Below are positions 56,925 through 64,000 of a stretch of DNA of 64,000 nt, piece after piece (the stretch's first letter is position 1; every line of letters starts with the position of its first letter). This DNA is from Chrysemys picta bellii (taxonomy: Eukaryota; Chordata; Testudines; Emydidae): contig NC_088797.1 of NCBI RefSeq assembly GCF_011386835.1, positions 41,043,583 through 41,107,582 of the forward strand, read 5' to 3'. The notes beneath the pieces are model-generated. The model searched no databases and had not been told where the DNA came from. It was given only the letters and a program-made list of their open reading frames with translations. Both the position numbers and the translations under genes were made by a program.

Positions 56925-58700
56925 GAAAATGAGGTAGGATCAGAGGCTAAAATCGGGAAATAACAAGTTAAAAATTACTTAGATAAGTTAGATGTCTTTA
57001 AATCACCAGGGCCTGATGAAATAGGGAGGAGGGATAGCTCAGTGGTTTGAGCATTGGCCTGCTAAACCCAGGGTTGTGAGTTCAATCCTTGAGGGAGCCA
57101 CTTAGGGGATCTGGGGCAAACATCTGTCTGGGGATTGGTCCTGCTTTGAGGAGGGGGTTGGACTACTTGAGCTCCTGAGATCCCTTCCAACCCTGATATT
57201 CTATGATTCTATGAAATAAATCCTAGAATATTCAAGGAGCTGACTGAGGAGATATCCAAGTCATTAACGATTATCTTCAAAAAGTCCATAGAAGGTGGGA
57301 GAGATTCCAGAGGACTGGAAAATGGCAAATATAGTGCCCATCTATAAAAAGGGGAATAAGGACAACCCAGGGAATTACTGACCAGTAATCTTAACTTCAG
57401 TACCCAGAAACTGGAGCAAATAATTAAGCAATCAGTTTGAAGACACCTACAAGATAATAAGGTGATCAGTAACAGTCAGCATGGATTTGTCAAGAACAAA
57501 TCATGTCAAACCAACCTAATATCTTTCTTTACAGGGTAATAAGCCTTGTGGATTGGGGGAAGAGGTAGATGTGATATATCTTGACTTTAGTAAGGCTTTT
57601 GATACTGTCAGAGACAGTACTCTACTTCCACAATACTGTCTTGCATGACCGCATAAAAAAGCTAGGGAAATGCAATCTAGATGGAGCTACTAGAAGGTGG
57701 GTTCATAACTGGTTTGAAAACCATTCCCAGAGAGTAATCATCATTGGTTCATAGTCAAGCAGGAAAGGGCATATCAAGTGGGGTCCTTCAGGGATCAGTT
57801 CTGGGTCTGGTTCTGTTCTATATATTCATCAATGATTTAGATAATGGCATAAAGAGTACACTTATAACGTTTGACGACAATATCAAGCTGGGAGGGGTTG
57901 CAAGTGCTTTGGAAAATAGGATTAAAATTCAAAATGTTCTGGACAAACTGGAGAAATGGTCTGATGTAAATAGGATTAAATTCAATAAGGAAAAATGCAA
58001 AGTACTCCACACATAAAAAATGGGAAATGACTGCCTATGAAGGAGGCCTGCGGAAAGGGACCTTGGGGTCAGTGGATCACAAGCTAAATATGAGTCAAAA
58101 GTGTAAGACTATTTCAAAAAAAGCAAACATCATTCTGGGATGTTTTAGCAGGGGTGTTGTAAGCAAGACACAAGAAGTAATTCTGCTCTACTCTGCACTG
58201 ATTAGGCCTCAGCTGGAGTATTATGTCCAGTTCTGGGCACCACATTTCAGGAAAGATGTGGACAAATTGGAGCCAGTCCAGAGAAAAGTAACAAAAATGA
58301 TTAAAAGTATAGATTGAAAAAATGGATTCGTTTAGTCTGGAGAAGAGAAGACTGAGAGGGGCACATGATAACTGTTTTCAAGTACACAAAAGGTTATTAC
58401 AGGAGGAGGGAGAAAATATGTTCTTTTTAACCTCTGAGGATAGGACAAGAAGAAATAGACTTAAATTGCAGCAAGGGCAGTTTAGGTTGGACATTAGGAA
58501 AAACTTTCTGTCAGGGTAGTTAAACACTGGAATAAATTACCTAGTGAGGTTGCGGAATCTCTGTCATTGGAGATTTTTAAGAGCAGGTTAGACAATCACC
58601 AGTCAGGGATGGTCTAGAAAATACTTAGACCTGCCATGAGTGCAGGGGACTGGCTAGGGAAGACCGCTTGAGGTCCCTTCCAGTCCTGTGATTCTATGAT
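56925..58700 (+). mobile_element. CR1 LINE, decayed, carrying a SINE
   Basis: RT wording starts with YLDKLDVFKSPGPDE (to 57023) and resumes after the SINE with EISKSLTIIFKKS. It continues with NSQHGFVKNKSCQTNLISFF, SGVLQGSVLGLVLFYIFIND (57774-57838), a damaged catalytic box (FDDN in place of FADD) at 57870-57881, and C-terminal blocks at 58027-58519. The 3' UTR ends gaggtcccttccagtcctgt and gattctatgat at about 58700. Many stops and frameshifts: an old copy. Confidence 0.92.
57024..57210 (+). mobile_element. tRNA-derived SINE with a CR1 tail
   Basis: A tRNA-like head has an A-box-like TAGCTCAGTGG (57035-57045) and a B-box-like GAGTTCAATCC (57078-57088), the two internal promoter parts for RNA polymerase III. 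The 3' part from about 57128 (ggattggtcctgctttgagg..., ggttggactacttgagctcc..., tattctatgattctatg) matches the 3' end of the CR1 at 39698-39788. It is flanked by exact 8-bp duplications atgaaata (57016-57023, 57211-57218). This fits the turtle polIII SINE known to share its 3' end with CR1. Confidence 0.93.
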
Positions 58701-61530
58701 ATCTTGATTTAAATTGTATTTGCTACGAGTTAATTCACAGTAAAAAGCATTTTCTTTGACCTTTAAATAAAGTCTCTGATCTGATAACATATTGCGAGAG
58801 ACATATAAATGTCACCAACACAAAAATCAAATCCCAATGCTAGTGATTTATCAACCATTCAGCAAACAAGGAAAACATGGATAATAGAGTAACTAGGAAT
58901 AAACTACTTTTGGTATGAACCAGTGATTAACTCAGCTACTACTATTCTATACAGAAAGCCAATAATAAAATCAGCTAGTATTGGGTTACAAAGAAAATTA
59001 CAACCTTCCTAGGTAAAACCGGGACCAAACATTAAAGCAATCTGTGTGTGTGTGTGGGGCGGGGGGGAGGGAGTACAAAAAACAAACAAACATTTTTTGT
59101 TACAGTGCTAAATAAATAAATAAATGCTCTAGGGGAAAAAAACCCTAGTAATCCTTTAAATAATGAATATTTTCCAACTATTATACAGACAGATTTTCCT
59201 GCTGGGTGGCACCTGGTGATTTAATAAATGTATCATACTGCTAAAATGTGAGTATAACTTGCTATATTCTGAGCTCTGGTATACATGTGCAGTACTCCAC
59301 TGCATGGAACAGATTTACAGCCATGTAACAAAGAGAGAGACCTGGACCCAAAGGGTTTGTGCCAGCGCTGTGCATTCCTTTATGATGTGTCAATAGGGAG
59401 AAAAGTTAAACAAGGCTCTCATCATGCTTAATAGTAAGGTATGAAAAGAATGAGGAATTATTTGAAAGAAAATTTGTGAGGTTGTCTTGGCACCAGTAAT
59501 GTGTTCTGTGAAAAGTTATTTAGGGATACGTTTTCAGCAGAGTTGAAAAAGATTTGCACAAGGGGATATACAGAGGAAAAATAGGATGAAATTAAGAGAG
59601 GAGAATTGAAGGCAGAACTTAAGGAAAGCAAAGAGATGAATTATGCTGTGGAAAAAAATTCCCAAGGGAAGCAGTGTAACCCCTGACACTTGGGACAATT
59701 TAAATACTAGACTAGAACTCTTACTTGTAAATGTACAATAGGAAGCAATCCTGCTTTGGCAGAAAAACAGACTAGACAACTCTCTGTTCTAGACACTTCT
59801 CATCTCTAAGAACATTCTATGTTCATTACTGTGAATGGCCAAATGTCCTTATTGGCCAAAGTCTGCTTTCAAATTCACTGCGTGTCTTCCTTGTGTTAGT
59901 CTGAGTGCTTCAAATGATTGCAACTGTAGCAGTGGGACAGGGAGGGAGAGATGGTAAAAGACAACACTTTATATTTTGAATATTATTTCACTGGTATCCA
60001 CCGAACCACAAGCATAATGTGCTCTCTATGTGTAGAATTGGGCCACTGAATACTACACTTCCTGTCATTTCCAAATGTAGGAGATACTATAATATTGAAT
60101 TGTGAGATGGCCAAGCCAGGGCTAAGTGTGATGAGGTGTGACTCTGAAAGGGGAAAAAAAAAAGACATGGCCTCATTGCCAGGCAGCACTCATGGCAGCC
60201 TCTGATCTGGGTCACCAGGCACAGATGGGGAGCCAACTACAATGAGAACCTTTGAAACGAAAGGCAGATCTATCCCCCCAGCTAGGGGTGCTGCTGTAAC
60301 CTCTGCCAGTTCTTCCATTTGCGCCCCCAATTATTATGTTGGCCATATATTGGCACGAACAACTTAAATAGAAGGGGGGTTGCAGTTACTGCCACAGTGA
60401 AACAGCTAGGCAGTTATTAAGCTGGTGTTTTAATTTAAAAATGGGCGTTTTCAGAAAAATCAATTTGGCAAAGTAGTTCTTCAAAAGAAAAAAAGCATTA
60501 CACCAAAAACTCTGGACGTCTAAGGAAGCTGAGTTATAATCAAAATCTGGAAAATAGACCCCTTACATTATGGGATCTGACCTAAAAGCAAAACCCTAGA
60601 ACAGAGGTTTAAACTTGGGAATGCGCTACCTTTCTTTCTTCTCAGAACACCCTCAAAAAGTCGAAGTGCCAGGGGAGGCACATTTCATCTTCTGGCTTGG
60701 GCTATCTTTAAGGTACATTTGTGTTCACTAAAAATAGTATCTGCTGCAGCAGCTGCTGCTGAAGAAATGCACTAGACATGCCTTCAAAACTCAAACGGAT
60801 CTTTCAGAAATTTGCAAAATCTGCACACCAACCCAGATGTCAAAAAATGCTCTGAAGTTAATATAACATGTCAGTGTCAGCAGCTCAAAAATGCAAATGA
60901 GGACTAACAAACTAGGACCCAAGTTCTCTAAGAGGAACAGAAACGAACCAATAAATTCCATACTGCTGAAAGTGATTAGAATGAGACTTAGATATGGCAC
61001 ACGTTCTAAATCAGACCGCTGATATGAGAATTTGAATGAGGACTGCATCCTGGCTCCCTATGCTTGACATAGCATGAAACAGCTTCCTTGATGGAGGTCA
61101 TTACTTGATTAGGAAGTAGAAAATCCTCTTCCAACAATATTTTTAATACAACTATTCAAAGATTAGACTAGATACCTTTCATTAGACTTTTTGATGGTCT
61201 AGGGTGACACTATGTGGCTAATCCAAGCACTGAAATATCAGCTGCATTTATCTCATGATTTTTTTTTATTATGAAACTGCTAGATACAACCTCTTTATTT
61301 CTAAAATTTAAAAAATGGTATAACACATCAAGCTTTAAGAATAAAAACTATAAAGTAATAAGCTTGCCTCATCTTTGCTTCTTATCTTAAACCTTCATGC
61401 AATTTCCTTCAATGTTAGTGCATAGGGAGAAAATATACATGTGAAAGATGTGATCAGATTGTGAAAGTTAATATTGTTATCCCTTTTAACCTGAATGGTT
61501 AGTAAAGTTCACAGTTTTGTGGGTTGGTTC
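58701..61530. other. No gene or clear repeat recognised
   Basis: AT-rich. Contains a short GT then G-rich run (59041-59070) and an AAAT run near 59108-59126. Frames under 90 codons without motifs. Confidence 0.45.
59041..59070. repeat. GT/G-rich low-complexity run
   Basis: tctgtgtgtgtgtg followed by a G-rich run. Confidence 0.85.
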
Positions 61531-61966
61531 TGTTAGGAGGAGATATTGAGGAACGAGTCAAGTATTTCTCTGATGCAATTTCTTGTTTGTTTACAAGGAG
61601 CAGACATAATGTCCTGCTTCCCTAAACACAGGAGGAATCATTCAGCAGGACACAGTTTCTTTACTCACAGTTCCAAGCATTTTTCCAGCCAGCACTCTCC
61701 CCCAAAACTCTCAGCTTTTTCTTAAGGGTCATCTATACACATTTCTCTGGGGCTTCCTTGCTGTCTTCTCTGTCTGCTTCTGTAGTGTTTCTGCCCCCCA
61801 CCCCACTCTCTCTCTCGGTGTCACACACACATACCTACTCACTCTCCCTCCCTCAAACAATATCTAGTCCCCTGCATTTGCATTCAGCACTGTCTGAACA
61901 CTCCCCCACACACACACACACACCTCAACTCCACCCGTCATCTCAATATAGTCCAGAATGGTGACA
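61531..61966 (-). repeat. 3' LTR of the Ty3/gypsy element (candidate limits)
   Basis: It begins TGTCACC directly after a polypurine tract and ends ...CCTAACA (TG...CA), 436 bp. Contains CT-rich and (CA)n low-complexity sequence (61800-61922 on the plus strand). The far end cannot be checked against the 5' LTR because that is outside the window. Confidence 0.55.
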
Positions 61967-62079
61967 CCCTCTATGACCCATCCCGAACAGAAAGAAAAAT
62001 AATTTACAATCACAAATGATACAAGCCTTAACTATTTACATAGTGTTTTTCTGTCAGGACATTTTCACATTGGTTTTAC

Positions 62080-64000
62080 TTCCATCAAAATCTCCTTGAA
62101 GCTCTTCTCTCCCTGCCTTATTTCCTTTCAGCCACCCAAGAAGGGCCTCTTTCAATGAGTCCTTGGAGACTACATCTTGATTCTGCAAAATCTGCTGGCT
62201 GCGACAGACCCTGCCCATTTTGTTCTAAAGAAGAACTCTTCTCTGTCACAGCCCTTCCAGCCTCAGTTTTCTACAGCTAAATCCTCAGGTTTTGGGGACA
62301 GCCATGCTGCAACCCTGTCCCCCAGTACCTTTTCAGCTGCTTCTTATGGATGACTCTGGGTTCAGTCCTGGGACACAACTGTATTTTGTACACCACTTCA
62401 TTTATTCAGGTCAATACTGTATATAGTTCCTATCAAGGTTTATCCAGCTTAGGGATCAGACTGTTCTTTCTCCTAGGATTGGGAATCAGTTATACATGTA
62501 TCAAGGGATCTGATCTCACGTGAGACTTCTGATCTGGTGAAGAATTCATTCACTAGAACCTCTGCTATTGTCACAGTCTCTTAATTCTAGTTTGGGTGAA
62601 CTTCAGACCATTTCTTAAAGTAGCTTTTAGCTACCAACAAATATTCATTGCTAAACTCTGTCTCAGATAAAGGCCCAAGCATATTAAGCAGCAATGTGGT
62701 CCATTTATGCCTCCAGAGATACTGCTGCCTAGGGGCTTTTCCTGTCTTAGGGGGATCCTGCTTTACAATACAAGCATCACAGTTCCTGCATCACTTTTCT
62801 ACATCCTGCCTGCATTTTACCCCATAGAAATTCTCCCTTATCTTGGCTAAGGTTTTTGCAACTCCAAAATGTCCAGCAGTTTTAAGATCGTGATGTAACT
62901 CAGAACTTCCTTTTTTCAATGTATGTGGTATAACCAGCCAATACCTGTACCCATCACCTCATCACTCGCTGGTTTTTCCACAACCTCTATACAATATTTC
63001 ATCCTTAAATTCCAAGTTTTCCAACTGTAAGCAGAAAGTTTTTACTCTGGTATTCAGTGACAATACTACATACTAAAGGTGGCTGCATTTGCCAAATGAT
63101 ATTCCAATCACACACTATTCTGATATGAGGATCCTCTCTTTGGGAAGCTTTTAACTGCTCTGGACTCCATTCGTGCCTTCCCACATTCATTGGGATAAAC
63201 CAGGAACATTTGCACTGCTGTGAGTTGTGGGAAGAGAGGAGACAGCCAGCTTTTCCTGAGTACCCTCATTCCGTTCAGCAACCAGTTCCTTGATGTCCTC
63301 CTTAGAGCAGGTTTACAGTTAGCCTCTCAACAAGCATTACTACTATAAGATTTACCACGCCTGGGCCCAGCCTCTGAGAAATCGTGAAATAGCACTGCAG
63401 TTTTTCCAACCACCTGGCAAGTTGCTCCTCCGGATTTTTGAATCTGAAGAGCCATTGCAGGAATGAAAGGTCTGTTCTGACCACAAACTCTCCCCCAAAC
63501 AAATAGAGGTGACAATGTTCTATAGATTTAACCACCGCCAGAAGTATTTCAAGTGTGGTGTAATAATTTCTCTCCAAAAAAGTAGACTTTTGCTGTAATA
63601 AAAACTACCATCTCAAGTCCTTTATGTTCATATCAATACTGCCGCCAAACCGTAAGTGTTAGAATCTGTCTCTAACATGAAAGGTGTTTTGAAACACAGG
63701 CTAAGACAGGAGCAGTCAAGAGTCTTGCTACATCACACTCTGCTGACCACTGAAATGGTTTCTGTTTCTCATCCAACCTATACAATGGTTTTGCAGTAGT
63801 GGCAAACCCACAAATAAACCATCTGTAATAGGAGCAGACCACTACAAAATGCTGCACATCTGAGAGTACCTGGGCAGTTCTTCAAATCTCAATTTTCTTT
63901 TTGTTTCTGAAAATTCCACCCTCACTGATTGTCTCTCCAAGGTAAATTACCTCTTTATAAACAAAAAATTTCTTTGGGTTCAATTTTCAGATTGGCAGCC
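62080..64000 (-). pseudogene. Ty3/gypsy pol: RT tail, RNase H, integrase
   Basis: 63857-63672 reads VCSYYRWFICGFATTAKPLY, the segment after the RT thumb, with LKIEPKEIF upstream at the edge. 63660-63302 is RNase H, with a DSNTYGLAAVL-like start and MERNYYTTLEILLAVVKSIE, then FVVRTDLSFLQWL. 63190-63005 is the linker. 62900-62770 shows the integrase zinc motif: His-His in LHHDLKTAGHFG and Cys-x2-Cys in CRNCDAC. 62760-62560 holds the start of the integrase core. A C-terminal block (VVYKIQLCPRTEPRVIHKKQ) is near 62340-62400. No continuous frame remains. Confidence 0.88.

Larger units (their letters stand above)
61531..64000 (-). mobile_element. Ty3/gypsy LTR retrotransposon, 3' half, running off the window
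   Basis: Minus-strand order from the right edge is RT C-terminus, RNase H, integrase, a polypurine tract at 61984-61967 (gggatgggtcatagaggg), then an LTR from 61966. Domain order RT-RH-IN identifies Ty3/gypsy. The 5' half (gag, protease, most of RT, 5' LTR) lies beyond 64000. Many stops and frameshifts. Confidence 0.88.

Noticed and set aside
57024..57100. A functional tRNA gene
   Set aside because: The tRNA-like head lacks a complete cloverleaf, is fused to a CR1-type tail and has a target duplication, so it is a SINE.

Overview
This window looks like an intergenic or deep intronic stretch of a turtle (cryptodiran-type) nuclear genome. The assignment rests on the repeats. There are many CR1 LINE copies of at least two 3'-end types, and a tRNA-derived SINE whose tail matches a CR1 3' end in the same window. 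There is also a two-gene PIF/Harbinger element, Penelope-like fragments, and MITEs and LTRs of kinds familiar from turtle assemblies. I recognise no host protein-coding gene, no structural RNA gene and no CRISPR array. Nearly all long reading frames are transposon coding relics or chance frames in repeats. The DNA between repeats is AT-rich and unremarkable by eye.

Layout. 1-1345: minus-strand CR1 running off the left edge. 3.9-7.7 kb: an MIR-like SINE, an antisense solo LTR and a hAT element (6242-7645) with a perfect 8-bp target duplication and two inverted copies of its transposase 3' end. 9.5-13.4 kb: a Penelope-like fragment with a hammerhead-like core, a pogo-like MITE and old relics. 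13.75-18.8 kb: a nested locus. A short endogenous retrovirus (proline-tRNA primer site, decayed gag) lies directly upstream of a CR1; the CR1 has a 174-bp internal inversion and carries a solo LTR of the same retroviral family in its 3' UTR. 20.3-23.7 kb: CR1 fragments and LTR-like blocks. 23.97-28.26 kb: a Harbinger element with a plus-strand DDE transposase and a convergent minus-strand Myb/SANT-like gene containing a visible GT-AG intron; a 386-bp solo LTR interrupts the transposase. 28.3-36.2 kb: mostly unannotated, with palindromic MITEs and a Penelope-like fragment.

36.18-39.79 kb: the best preserved element, a CR1 with an SGNH-esterase ORF1 domain and an almost open ORF2 (endonuclease plus reverse transcriptase) broken by one apparent 5-nt deletion. 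39.9-56.3 kb: LTR-like blocks, several MITEs (one hAT MITE with a perfect 8-bp duplication, one pogo-like element of 756 bp) and two antisense CR1 copies. 56.9-58.7 kb: a decayed CR1 carrying a SINE with an 8-bp target duplication. 61.5-64 kb: the 3' part of a minus-strand Ty3/gypsy element (reverse transcriptase tail, RNase H, integrase, LTR) running off the right edge.

The genes here act only within their own elements: CR1 proteins would mobilise CR1 and the SINE that shares its tail, and the Harbinger pair would act together in transposition. I found no convincing undescribed system. The most interesting signals are structural: the CR1 microinversion, the foldback hAT, the provirus whose 3' LTR is reduced to about 14 nt, and the datable nesting of several families.
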